This document shows positions 32,881 through 43,129 of a stretch of 64,000 bases of DNA, in pieces. The notes below the pieces were generated by a model. The model made no database searches and was not told the DNA's origin. It saw only the letters and a list, made by a program, of their open reading frames with translations. The stretch is taken from positions 126,001 through 190,000 of the forward strand of contig CAJNDS010000924.1 of the NCBI GenBank assembly GCA_905221605.1, written 5' to 3'. The position numbers were made by a program, and so were the translations under genes. Within the stretch, counting starts at the first letter, position 1. Each line of letters begins with the position of its first letter. The DNA comes from Symbiodinium natans (lineage: Eukaryota > Sar > Dinophyceae > Suessiales > Symbiodiniaceae).

Positions 32881-33889
32881 TTCTGGCATCCTTGAACATC
32901 AGTGTATTGATTATTGCATATGATGGTGCATTATTGCATGTTTTGTAGGTTACTTCATAGTATTGTACATTATTGTATATTATTGGTATATTTTTGTAGG
33001 AGATGGTATATTCTGGTATATTACTGGATATTGTTGTATATTATTGTATGCTTTTGTATATTGTTGTTTTTTGATTGAATTATTGTAAATTACTGGAGAT
33101 GATTGTAAGTACTTCTGTTTTATGTAAAAGTATATTACTGTATATGCTTGTCTCTAATTGAGTTTTGTTGTACATAGTTGTGTATTATTGTAACTTTTTG
33201 TATCTTATTGTGTCGCAATGTATACTTTGCGATATTATTCGATAATATTCAATCTGATTAATAACTTTCAAGAATATTCAATGATATTCAATAGTATTCA
33301 ATAAGGTTCAATAATATTCTTGAAGACTCAAGAATATTCAAGAATATTCAGCAATATTCAAGAATATTGAATAATATGCAAGAATACACTAGAATATACA
33401 ACAACTACAATACTTGAAGAACACAGAAATGCTGCATTTTTCAGCAATTAGAGCCTACAAAAAGTCACAAATGCTGTAACCTACAGCATTCGGAGCTTTG
33501 GAATACCCAGAAACGCTGTGTTTTTAAGCTTTTTGGGCTTGCACGCAACCAGAAATGCTGCATTTCATAGCATTTAAAGCCAGGAATGGCAGGGCCAACG
33601 TTAGCAAGGCCAACCAGCCAGGGCCAACGTTAGGAAAAAAAACACCTCCGCCCCCTAAACCCTAAACCCTAAACCCTAAACCGCCATTTTCCCCTAAAGA
33701 AGAAGCGTGCATATCAGCGGTGACCTCAAAGGGACTAGACAAACTGAATCAGACTGACATTGCAGCAGGCGGATGCGTGTAGTGATATTGAAGCAAGCGA
33801 ACCTTAAACCCTAAACCCGAAACCCGAAAAACCCTACACCCTGAACCCTAAACCCTAAAGCCTAAAAACCCTAAACCCTAACTCTCCAG

Positions 33890-33949
33890 GCAGAGTCGGA
33901 GGTCCTGGAGCCTCTGCAAATCTCACCCAGAGCTGAACGAGCCACTTGG
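33890..33949 (+). CDS. Small exon, unknown protein
   Basis: A 60-nt open segment sits between a strong acceptor (actctccag|G) and the donor gtaagc. It encodes AESEVLEPLQISPRAERATW. The clear canonical borders make it one of the better isolated exons. It may continue the gene at 30445-31170 across the AT-rich island, but that is inference. Confidence 0.4.
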
Positions 33950-34744
33950 GTAAGCAAAGCGACCCTGAACCCGAGCTGCCTGGAATAGGGTTTAGGGTTT
34001 AGGGTTTTTAGGGTTTAGGGTTTTTAGGGTTTAGGGTTTAGGGTTAAGGTGTTTTGGGTTTAGGGTTTAGGGTTTAGGCTAGCCCCTAAACATAGATGTT
34101 TCGGCCGTAAGTCCGTATTCTGGCATGCCAGTTGACACATAAAACTACTGTAAGAACCCGAAAGCCTATTCTTAGTAAGTTGCCGAGCGATCATATAGGA
34201 GGGTGTGCAACAAGCTGCAGAAAGCAAACCAGTGATTTCGCGAGTTTCCGACAGATGTCTCGAAGGCCTCCAACCTTTCAGTGCTTAAAGATTTCCCGTG
34301 AGGTTCCTGCCAGCTCCTCAAGGACTTCCCGGGCTTGTTCCTGGCGTACCATTTTTCTTAAGAACCGCCAAAATACACAAACTATTCTTCCTTATAAGGG
34401 AACAATAGGGATTCTTGTTGTTTTTTTGGGGCGTAAGCCCGGTTTGTAGTGGCTGTCTTGTGTGGGCTGCGGTATGTGGCGTAGGCTTTAGGGCTGCTTG
34501 GGCTTTTGTTCAAGCGTGTTGAGGGTTTAGGGTTTAGGGTTTAGGGTTGGTTTAGGGTTTAGGGGTTAGGGGTTAGGGGTTTGGGGTTTAGGGTTTATAA
34601 GGTTTAGGGTTTAGGGTTTAGGGTTTAGAGTTTAGGGGGTGGTAATGGCCCTCGCGCACGAGTAGAAAGAGTCGTCATCCTTGTTTGAGCCGTGATGCAC
34701 GAAAAAGCGAGAACGGCTTCACGTTGGCGATGTGAAACGCCGTT

Positions 34745-35260
34745 CAACACACACACACACTCTCATACGCACACTCACACTCTCAAACACACACAGACAG
34801 ACGGACGTAGAGACACAGACACAGACACAGACACAGACACAGACACAGACACAGACACAGACACAGACACAGACACAGACACAGACACACACACACACAC
34901 ACACACTTTGGCTTGGCATGAACTGATGCAGTGATCACGGTACCAACATGTACCAACCACCAGACCCACAACACACTCAAGAGGAGTCAAGAAGAAGGGA
35001 AGAACACACACACAGAGACACAGACAGACACACAGAGACACACAGAGACACACAAAGACACACAGAGACACACCGACACACACACACACACACACACACC
35101 CACCCTCCCTCACACACACACACACACTCACTCACTCACTCACTCTCTCACGCACACTCACACTCTCAAACACACACACAAACACAAACACACACACACA
35201 AACAAACACAAAGCACACGGACGCAGAGCATATACACACACACACACACATACCTCTTCA
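34745..35260 (+). repeat. CA and CACAGA microsatellite cluster
   Basis: (CA)n, then about 14 CACAGA units (34811-34886), more (CA)n, GACACACA types and (CACT)n. All six frames yield long His/Thr or Cys/Val ORFs that are not genes. Confidence 0.95.
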
Positions 35261-36203
35261 CAGTCGCTGCGGGTGAAGTTTTCGAGTGCTGTCTGAGAGG
35301 ACGCCGGCGCCGGCACCTTGGTCGAGCGACGTGCAAGGGCACGACGCGCTGGCAATGGCGCCGCAGCGGACACGACCGCACATGCAACCCGAGGCTGCAC
35401 CGCAAGGCAGCAGCTTCAGGGTTTAGGGTTTAGGGTTGGATCATGTGGAGGTTGATGTAAATTCTGAGACCGTCAGGGGTGTCTATTGCACTGTGTCGCT
35501 GAATTGTGCCGAGCGTGTCGGTTCGGAACGAGAGAACGGTTCAGGCAATTCTAAGAATGACTCAACATACCCCAAATAAGGAAGGAATTTACCATACCCC
35601 TTATTTCGTTTAGGGTGCCTAGGGGAGGTGTTGAATCAAGCTTAGAGAATTGGGAGTTCGGACCCCCCCAAATTACTTATACCACTGCAGGGGTATATGC
35701 ATACATATTGGGTTTGCCAAATTCAGGGTTTAGGGTTTAGGGTCTAGGGTTTAGGGTTTTTCTTACTGGCTCAAAACCCAACTTTTGAACTTTTGGGCTT
35801 CTTAGAAGGCAGTTTATTCTTAAAGTTTCAACTTTTATTTCCTGGGCTTTTGGGCCAGTAAGTTTTTGACCCCCCCTAAAGAAACCCAAGAAACTAATCC
35901 AAAAGACCGGAAGCCACAGGGCCAGAAAGCCCTCGCCGGCGGACCTCACTTCGGGTCCAGCTGAGTTAGGGGCTTGTTCTGGGTCCCCAGTGGTTTGTGG
36001 TGGTTAGGGTTTTTTAACGTTAAAAAACCCTAAATGTTCTGGGTCCCCAGTTGTTTGTGGTGGTTTTTCCCGTCAAGTGCAGTGGAGAAGAATCCGCTAA
36101 GCCGCTAGGTGCCACAGGGCTTTTGGGTTGCAGGCAAGGGTCCTTGTAGGGCCTTTCCCTAAACCCTAAACCCTAAACCCTAAACCCTAAACCCTTTGTC
36201 CAG

Positions 36204-36281
36204 GTGCAGTTGATGATGCTCAACCTCGCCTCACCCCGCAGCGGCCGCAGGAAAGCGCAGAAAAAGGGGGCCTCGGGTTGA
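36204..36281 (+). CDS. Short terminal exon-like segment
   Basis: Follows a CCCTAAA array and the acceptor gtccag|G. Encodes LMMLNLASPRSGRRKAQKKG, a basic C-terminus, ending at TGA. An antisense frame is also open here but lacks splice-like borders. Not recognised. Confidence 0.3.
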   Translation: MQLMMLNLASPRSGRRKAQKKGASG

Positions 36282-36540
36282 GAGTATATATAGAGCAGTT
36301 CACAGGTTGCGATCTATGGCTGCTGCTTAATTCGTAGCATCCTTTCAGAAAGCCAGCGCTGCAGCTGCTGGTCTGCGCCGCCCTTAACAAACCCAACGTC
36401 AGGACGAAAAGCCGAGATCCAAGTTTAGGAAGTCTCCCGACGTTCCATGGTGGGTGTATGGGAGAATCTTGGGGGTTTCCGAAGTTTACCATAAGGGAAT
36501 CCTACCTTATTTTCGTACACCCCCCCATTTGTGACGACAG

Positions 36541-36625
36541 GATACCGACCTGGACCAGATCCCGAGGGGCCTGATGGATGAAGAGCCCTTTCGCTCAGCA
36601 GCTAAGCTTCAGCAGCCGAAAAGGG
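36541..36625 (+). CDS. Exon-like segment, unknown protein
   Basis: Starts directly after gacgacag at the end of a family X-like element (36476-36540). Encodes DLDQIPRGLMDEEPFRSAAK, then LQQPKR, and runs into a TTTAGGGC array at about 36626. The acidic, non-repetitive composition suggests real coding sequence. Not recognised. Confidence 0.35.
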
Positions 36626-36631
36626 GCTTAG

Positions 36632-36715
36632 GGTTTAGGGCTTAGGGCTTAGGGTTTAGGGCTTAGGGTTTAGGGCTTAGGGCTTAGGGTTTAGGGCTTA
36701 GGGTTTAGGGCTCAG
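36632..36715 (+). repeat. Mixed TTTAGGG/CTTAGGG array
   Basis: TTTAGGG and CTTAGGG units are mixed along the array. A similar CTTAGGG block lies at 63780-63835, and a (CCCTACA)n block lies at about 45040-45095. Confidence 0.85.
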
Positions 36716-36885
36716 GGATTTCGGGTGGAGGGGTTGCTCTACATGGGGCTTTACGAAAACGGGGGGAGGGGGGACCCGCAATATAGGTCCCCAAAACTGG
36801 AGGATTCCCTTCTCACAAGGGCCCTAATCAGGTACTCCTAATGTCGGAAACCCCCACATCAAGTGTAGATGGAGAGGGGGGGAGG

Positions 36886-36979
36886 GTTTAGGGTTTAGGG
36901 TTTAGGGTTTAGGGTTTAGGGTTTAGGGTTTAGGGTTTAGGGTTTAGGGTTTAGGGTTTAGGGTTTAGGGTTTAGGGTT
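36886..36979 (+). repeat. Telomere-type array, (TTTAGGG)n
   Basis: About 13 tandem TTTAGGG copies. Other sizeable arrays: 839-893, 1556-1636, 1978-2060, 7528-7573, 12105-12215, 13255-13340, 13525-13570, 14330-14440, 24465-24533, 26404-26477, 27566-27640, 59559-59625. Both strand orientations occur. Confidence 0.95.
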
Positions 36980-38278
36980 GCCCTGAGGACAGGGACATGG
37001 AGGCTTTTCCACTTGACATGGCCATGCCAAGTCACTCGGCGGCACGAAGCGGGTGAGGCGTTCTGCAGGCAATTTCGCGGCCCTGAGTCCAAACCCTAAA
37101 CGTTGGAGTATTTTCGGTTTAGGGTTTAGGGGTTAGGGGTTAGGGGTTTAGGGGTTTAGGGGTTTAGGGTTTTGGGTTTAGGGTCTTGAGTTTAGGTTTA
37201 GGGCGTTCACAGCCACGAGATTGAAGTCCGATATGCAACTCCTCAACCCTAAACCCTCTCACGGCCTACACAGACAGCTGGCCCCAGGCATACGTTCGAC
37301 TGGCCAAGTCTCCTACATCCTGAAAGAGTATCGGGCCCAGCCTTGGATGCTGTGGTGTGCATTCAGCTTATGTTCAAATGCCGCTCGTGCGACTTCAAAC
37401 TACCATGTTATTGTATTATGGCTATCTTCTTGATATTGTTGGTACTATGTTGTTCTACTATTACATTATTGTATTATGACATTGTTATCATGTTCGGTCT
37501 ATTTTTTTGTATTAAAATCGTAATTTCACGATGTGGTAGTTGACGAAAATAACAGGACCTTAATATAGTCCCCAAACAGTAGGATTTGCTTATATCATAA
37601 GGACCCCAACACGGTACCCTAAATCACCCAAAACCCCCCCAAACCACCCTAAACCCTAAACCCTAAACCCTAAACCCCCCACATGGAACCTGGAAGGCCT
37701 CGAAAAAAACACCCATATTGGTATCGGTCGTCCCGTTCCGGGCTTCCCCGAGGCCAACCGGGAACCCGCGTGCCGCTCTCCAGGCAGCGGTCTAGCATTT
37801 GGGGTTTCGGGTTTAGGGTTTAGGGTTTAGGGTTTAGGCTTTAAGAGGTATTAGGCTCTTTGGGTGCGCCTGTGTAAGCGGTTTGTTGCTTTCGCGTGCG
37901 GCGGACCTTGACATGGCAAAAGCACTTCTCCAAGACCGTCGGGGTGTGGCTGCTTTTCACAAGTATCCAATTATTCTTTTGATTATGATGGCAAATTAGA
38001 GTGGTATACTCACATATCATTATAGAATTGTATGTTTGTAATCACCACTTATGTTCCATTACTAAGCTTTTCATATTGTGATATTTTTATTTTAGTATAT
38101 ATATATATATATACATTGTATTGTTTGTGTACTAGTATTTTGTTATATGGATCTATTGGTATATTTTGTATTGTTACACTATATTGTTATGCAAAAATAT
38201 TAATGTATTGATATAGATGACATATTGTTTCAGTATTCATTATGTTGATACATGATTTTTATTATGTTAAGATAGAAT

Positions 38279-38372
38279 GGTATGTATGTATGTATGTATG
38301 TATGTATGTATGTATGTATGTATGTATGTATGTATGTATGTATGTATGTATGTATGTATGTATGTATGTATG
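38279..38372 (+). repeat. (TATG)n microsatellite
   Basis: About 23 GTAT/TATG units within an AT-rich block (about 37960-38540). The antisense HTYIHTYI-type frame is an artefact of the repeat. Confidence 0.95.
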
Positions 38373-39117
38373 TATATACATACATATGTATTAATGTGTA
38401 TCTAAATTGTATGTATTTATATCTATACTTTTTTTGATATTTCATGATTTTTGATGTCGAATTTATGATTTTTGTATTGTTATATGATTCTACCGTTATA
38501 CTACTGTACTATTATATAAATGTTCTCAAGCACAAAATAGTTTTGCAGCACGAGTACGGGACTGGCTGCTGCTGGTTGCCATGTTTTTTCAACCGACCCA
38601 ATTTGCCCCGACACTCCCTTGCCACAGGCCTGTTCTAGTGTTAGCAAAGCCGTCCTACACCCGCACCCTCAAAAACCGTCAACATGTAGACCCTCAGCCC
38701 CAAACCCGAAACCTTTAACCCCAAACCCTAAACCCTAAACCCTAAGCCCTAAACCCTAAACCCATCTAAGCAGGACAGCCCTTTGCCTTCATGCGGGCGA
38801 CTTGACAGCCGGGCGTCCCTGACCTCCGAGGCGGGGCTCACGCAGTGCCCTGAGGTCTGAGGGCTTTGGGGAATTTATAGGTTTTAGGGTTTAGGATTTA
38901 GGGTTTAGGGTTTAGGATTTAGGGTTTAGGGTTTTTGGGGTTTGGGGTTTTTGGGGTTTACAGGGCTTGAATGGGTTTGTATATATATATATATAGGCTT
39001 TATAGGGTTTACCGGGTTTATCGGGCTTACAGGTTTTGTAGGGTTTTTAGGGTCAATAGGGTTTATAGCCTTTATGGGGTTTTTAGGGTTTGGGGTTTTG
39101 GGTGAACTATTCGCAAG

Positions 39118-39331
39118 GTTTCAGAAGGTTTCGGATGTGTTCAACATCGGTCCTTGGACCCTCTTGTGGCTTCTTTTGGACTCGGGAAGCACAGAGGTTG
39201 CGCGCAAAATTCTGTCCCGACCTCATGCCGTTGCGGCTGGCCGTGCTTTTGCTTGGGTCTCACACGCAGCAAAGTTTATGGCTGGAACACGTGCGCCAGA
39301 TACTGTGGAAGATGTCACCTTTGAGGCGTAG
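39118..39331 (+). CDS. Terminal exon of an unknown gene
   Basis: After tcgcaag|G an open frame of 71 codons ends at TAG (39329-39331). It contains FNIGPWTLLWLLLDSGSTEV, ARKILSRPHAVAAG and APDTVEDVTFEA. Length, amino-acid use and GC-rich third positions make this one of the better isolated coding segments. The 250 bases upstream are TTTAGGG-derived. A second open stretch (39400-39554) follows in another frame and may be untranslated. Not recognised. Confidence 0.45.
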
Positions 39332-39755
39332 TTTATGCACCGCCAGTGTTCCGCGTGTCAGGGGCATCGGGGGTATCAGGGTTTCGGGGTTTGAGGTTCG
39401 TCGACTGTTGGGCTTAGAGTGCAGGTCATGGTGCATCGAGCTTGCTCTTCCGATTTTGCACTCCTTGAGCATTTCTCGAGGCCTCCTTGCGGTTTGGGCG
39501 GAGGCGAGTGCAAGACAAGGAGCAGGCTCGAGACTTCCCCACAGGTTTAAGTGAGGTTGGTTTGAACTAGCCCCCCCCCCCCCGCCCGCCCCGCTTGCAG
39601 CCAACTTTATTGGTATGACTGCTTGCAGAGGTGTGTGAAGGTATATATAAGATCGTATATCTTATAGTGTATATAATATCCATGTATATCATGTATATAT
39701 ATATATATGTATATGTGTGTGTGTGTGTGTTTCTTGGGTTGTTGCTTTCTGCAAG

Positions 39756-39806
39756 AGGTCGCTGAGATGCGAAACACCATCCTAAGGGGCGAGCTGGAGG
39801 CAGGGT
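39756..39806 (+). CDS. Small exon-like segment (helical)
   Basis: Between a TATA/GTGT microsatellite and a short TTTAGGG stretch, a segment after ctgcaag encodes EVAEMRNTILRGELEAG, an amphipathic, coiled-coil-like peptide. It is short, so the call is tentative. Confidence 0.25.
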
Positions 39807-40318
39807 TGAGGGTTTATGCTTGCAGGCCCGTGAGGGTTTCGGGTTTAGGGTTTAGGGCTGCAGCAGGTTCGTGGGTAGTTAGAAGTGTGGTCATAAGTAG
39901 GGTGACTATAAATATAGCTGGTTAGAAATATCTTTTTAGTGTGCTTATCACCCTGATCATAACTACCCATGAGCCTTCAAGTAGTGGTTTGGGCTTGGTG
40001 TTCCATAGGACTGGAGTTCAGGGCGTCGTTGCTTTTTCGGAACTTTGGCGAACACTATAAGCCCTGAACAGCATAAACCGCCTAAGCTTTCCCATGGGGG
40101 CTTGCTGACGGATACCCCTCAGAACTCCTAAACCTTTAGGTCTCGGGAGGGGCCCTAAACCCACTGTAAACCCCAAACCCCAACTCAGGGTTGAGGGTCC
40201 TCTTAAACCCTAAACCCTAAACCCTGTACCCGAGAATCTACCATGAAGGTGACGTTGTAAAGTAGGGTTACACGCACGGGGCTGCTCATGTTGCGGATCG
40301 CCCTGCGCGCATAATGTA

Positions 40319-40431
40319 CTACTAGTTGCTTAAGAACCCCCCCCCCAAGAATAAAACATATTCTTCCTTATTCAGGCTTATATATATATATATATATACA
40401 CATATTCTTTTGGGTTCTTAAGCAAGTAGTA
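40319..40431 (+). mobile_element. Family IV element with TA expansion
   Basis: ACTAGTTGCTTAAGAACCCC at the left and GGTTCTTAAGCAAGTAGTAG at the right form near-perfect inverted ends. The centre carries a TA microsatellite. Confidence 0.7.
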
Positions 40432-40471
40432 GTATACATGTGTGTATGACACGAACCCCTCGTTAGCAGCC

Positions 40472-40585
40472 ATGAAGGTGATGGTCTTCAACAAGAAGCT
40501 GCAGCCGGAATCACGCAGGCTAGCTGTGTCAAATCGCGATTTCCCGCGTGTTGTGCTCCATCTTCTAAAGGCTAATGGAATCTAG
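40472..40585 (+). CDS. Small ORF or terminal exon, unknown protein
   Basis: An ATG about 40 bases after a family IV element (40319-40431) opens a 37-codon frame, MKVMVFNKKLQPESRRLAVS, then FPRVVLHLLKANGI, ending at TAG. It could be an internal exon whose true start lies upstream, or a small ORF. CCATGAAGGTGA also occurs near 40240, before the element. Not recognised. Confidence 0.3.
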   Translation: MKVMVFNKKLQPESRRLAVSNRDFPRVVLHLLKANGI

Positions 40586-41448
40586 TACGAAGTAATACGG
40601 GTGAGAAAGAGCCTCTAACACAACGACCGCAGACTGACCCTGGCCGGAATACCCATCTCCAAGAAAGGACCTTTAGATCACTCCATTTACGTGCAAAGCC
40701 CGCCTGCAGAGGCAGCCCTGAAGCCCAAGCGCCTACAAGACCCTAAACCCTCAACCCTAAGCCCTAAACCCTAAATCCTAAGCCCTTGCCCTGAACAGGA
40801 GGTCCCTGAAGCCTGGACTTAGTAGCCCAGTGGTACCCTTTTCCCTTTTGTTTGGTTCAAGGTTCCCTTCTAAGGTAACCAACCCCAAAAAGGGTACCCT
40901 TATTGTGATCTGGCCAAAGAGGGACCCTTATAATGTGGCCAAAAAGGGTACCCTGATTACAATATGGCGAGGAAGGGTATGGCCAAAAAGGGTACCCTTA
41001 GTATTCTATGGCCAAGAAGGGTACCCTTATTACAAGAACCCCTTATGATAGTCGCCCTTATTATTATTGTTGCAACCCTTCTTATACAACAACCCTTATT
41101 AGTATAATGACCCTTACTATCATAATCACCCGTATTATACAACAACCCTTATTACTATTATTATTAATTATGATCCTTATTATTGTTTTTCGTTTTTATT
41201 ATAACCCTGATGATTCATATTGTAAGATGGTTGCTGGCCCACCTAAGTTGAGCTCTCCTTGGAGGCTCATGGTACTTATTACCCAACTATAGCTGTGCTT
41301 ACAACTTAAGGGGCTTATAAGTGGGTTATAAGTACAGTTATACTTGGTCAATAAGTACCATGAACCCCTAAACCCTAAACCCTAAATCCTAGACCCAAAA
41401 CCCTAAACCCTAAACCCTACTGGTTAATAAGTAGCATGAACCTCCAAG

Positions 41449-41794
41449 TCGCGCGCCCGGGAGAGGCTCGGCCTGGATGCTGCGGGGCGTCGCATGGCCA
41501 TCCTTGGCGGCGATGGCTGGGAGCCCCGGGCCCGAGACTCTTTGAGGGAGCCCTAAACCCTCAACCCTAGTCCCTAAACCCTAAGCCCTAAGCCCTCAGC
41601 CCTAAGGCGCTGGTGTGATGGCAGCAGAGGGAAGAGAGGGGAGGTTGGGCCCCCTTCGGGTCGGATGCCCTGAAACTCCAAGAGCTTGCAGTGGCCACCG
41701 TGTTTTTGTTGCTGGTCCGCGGAACTTTGACTGCACGTTGAGGCTGCACCGTGCTATTCGCAAGGTTCCCATGCCCCAGTGCCCTTTGCCCTGA
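41449..41794 (+). CDS. Last two exons of an unknown gene
   Basis: 41449-~41551 starts exactly where a family VII element ends (cctccaag|). It encodes ERLGLDAAGRRMAILGGDGW, then EPRARDSLREP. 41607-41794 follows cctaag|G and encodes VMAAEGREGRLGPLRVGCPE, continuing through VFVAGPRNFDCTL to TGA at 41792-41794. A CCCTAAA-type intron separates them. An ATG at 41618 is in frame and could give a 58-aa ORF on its own. The 3' flank is a long TA repeat. Function not recognised. Confidence 0.45.
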
Positions 41795-41828
<34 letters not shown>

Positions 41829-42211
41829 ATATATATCAATATATATATATATATGCATATATGTATATGTATATATATATATATCTTTATTTATACATAC
41901 ATGTACACCTCGTAGACATATATTTCTTTGTGTATGCACACACATATTTATGTATGTAGTTATATATGTGCGTTCATATTAACACGCATGTACGTGCTAT
42001 GCTCTTAAGCTGTTTACCATCACAACATATGAACACACATGTACATATATACATGTATGTACATGTATGTACCTGTATGTATGTATGCATGTATGTACCT
42101 ATGTCTGTCTGCCTGCCTGCCTGCCTGTCTGTCTGTCAATGTATGTATGCCAGTGTATGTATGTCTGTCTGTCTGTATGCATGTATGTTTGTTTGTTTTT
42201 TTGTATACAAG

Positions 42212-42345
42212 CATCTCTCAACTACGGCTTCTGCTTGGACACCCATCCAAGACGGATGGCCAAGATGGTGCAGCTTTTAGTCACGTCGACAAACCATCAG
42301 AGTATGGCCCTCAACATCAAATGCTGTTTTGAACCCAAATCGTAG
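42212..42345 (+). CDS. Terminal exon-like segment
   Basis: Follows a TATG/CTGT-rich simple repeat and a tacaag acceptor. Encodes NYGFCLDTHPRRMAKMVQLL, then TNHQSMALNIKCCFEPKS, and stops at TAG. The coding-like part is clearly distinct from the upstream repeat, which by itself generates long spurious cysteine/valine ORFs. Not recognised. Confidence 0.35.
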
Positions 42346-42519
42346 GTAATTGGAGCCCCGGTACTGGGAGGTTCGCGGGTACTGATGAGTAGGGTTATAA
42401 GTAGGCTAGCTATGGCGATAACCCTGCTTAGGGTACTTCTAACCCTACTTATAAGCAGCCATGAACCCTAAACCCCAAACCCTCAACCCTAAACCCTACC
42501 ACCCCCCCCCCCCCCCCCA

Positions 42520-42620
42520 AGGGGTCTTGTGCGGTCCTGAAGGCAGCGCGAGGTTGCCTGGACGTCGACCAGCTTCGCTGTATCTCTTTCGCTCGGTCCT
42601 CAGCTTGCCTCAACCCTAGA
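42520..42620 (+). CDS. Exon-like segment after a poly-C tract
   Basis: A run of C residues (42500-42518), which could serve as a polypyrimidine tract, ends in caag. A frame then encodes GSCAVLKAARGCLDVDQLRC and ISFARSSACLN before a CCCTAAA array. This mirrors the poly-C before the exon of channel A at 1145. Not recognised. Confidence 0.3.
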
Positions 42621-42639
42621 ACCCTAAACCCTAAACCCT

Positions 42640-42755
42640 AAACCGGTGTGTGGGGTGTCAGTGTTTGGGTTTTGGTAACCTCAACCCTGCACGCTAAACC
42701 CTAACCCTAAACCCTAAACCGGTGTGTGGGGGTGTCAGTGTTTGGGCTTTTGGCT
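42640..42755 (+). repeat. ~34-bp duplication flanking a telomere-type array
   Basis: ACCGGTGTGTGGGGTGTCAG, followed by TGTTTGGGTTTTGG, occurs at about 42643. It occurs again, slightly altered, at about 42716. Between them is a CCCTAAA-type array (about 42677-42715). Confidence 0.7.
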
Positions 42756-43129
42756 CTTCGCCGTTGAGTGGCTTTGGGGTCTGGAGCTCCAGGTTGAAAG
42801 CCCGTGAGCCCGTAGGTTTGGGCGGCTAGGGCTGAGGGCTGGGGCTTAGGGCTTAGGGGCTTAGGGCTTAGGGTTTAGGGTTTAGGTTTAGGGTTTAGGG
42901 TTTAGGGTTAGGGTGTATGCGCTCACCGACACCCTCAAACCCGAAAGGCTAAGCCATCACACATCTCGACCCCCCCCCCCTCCCTCCACCCCCACCCGCC
43001 CAAAATACCTGAAACTCCCCAAGCCAGTATGGTTTCAGGGCATCGCCTCCAACATCCTGCCAAAGCCGCCTCCGCCGGACAGGAACGCCTCCAACTCGGG
43101 GAGATTTTCCAAGTCTGAAGGGGTTTGAG

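Larger units (their letters stand above)
31201..33643. mobile_element. AT-rich island bounded by ~45-bp inverted repeats
   Basis: CCTAACGTTGGCCCTGGCTT at 31214 and its inverted counterpart ending CAGGGCCAACGTTAGG (about 33618-33634) open inverted repeats of about 45 bp, roughly 90% identical, with a T or A run outside. The content is a CTGGTCC-type minisatellite (31260-31440), about 700 bases of TA-rich sequence, (ATTATTGT)n, degenerate AATATTCAA repeats, and AGAAATGCTGCATTT repeats (33425-33580). No coding sequence. Confidence 0.65.

Noticed and set aside
34692-35440. Long ORFs rich in His/Thr or Cys/Val on both strands
   Set aside because: They are translations of CA, CACAGA and CACT microsatellites. 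All frames stay open and no coding character appears outside the repeat.
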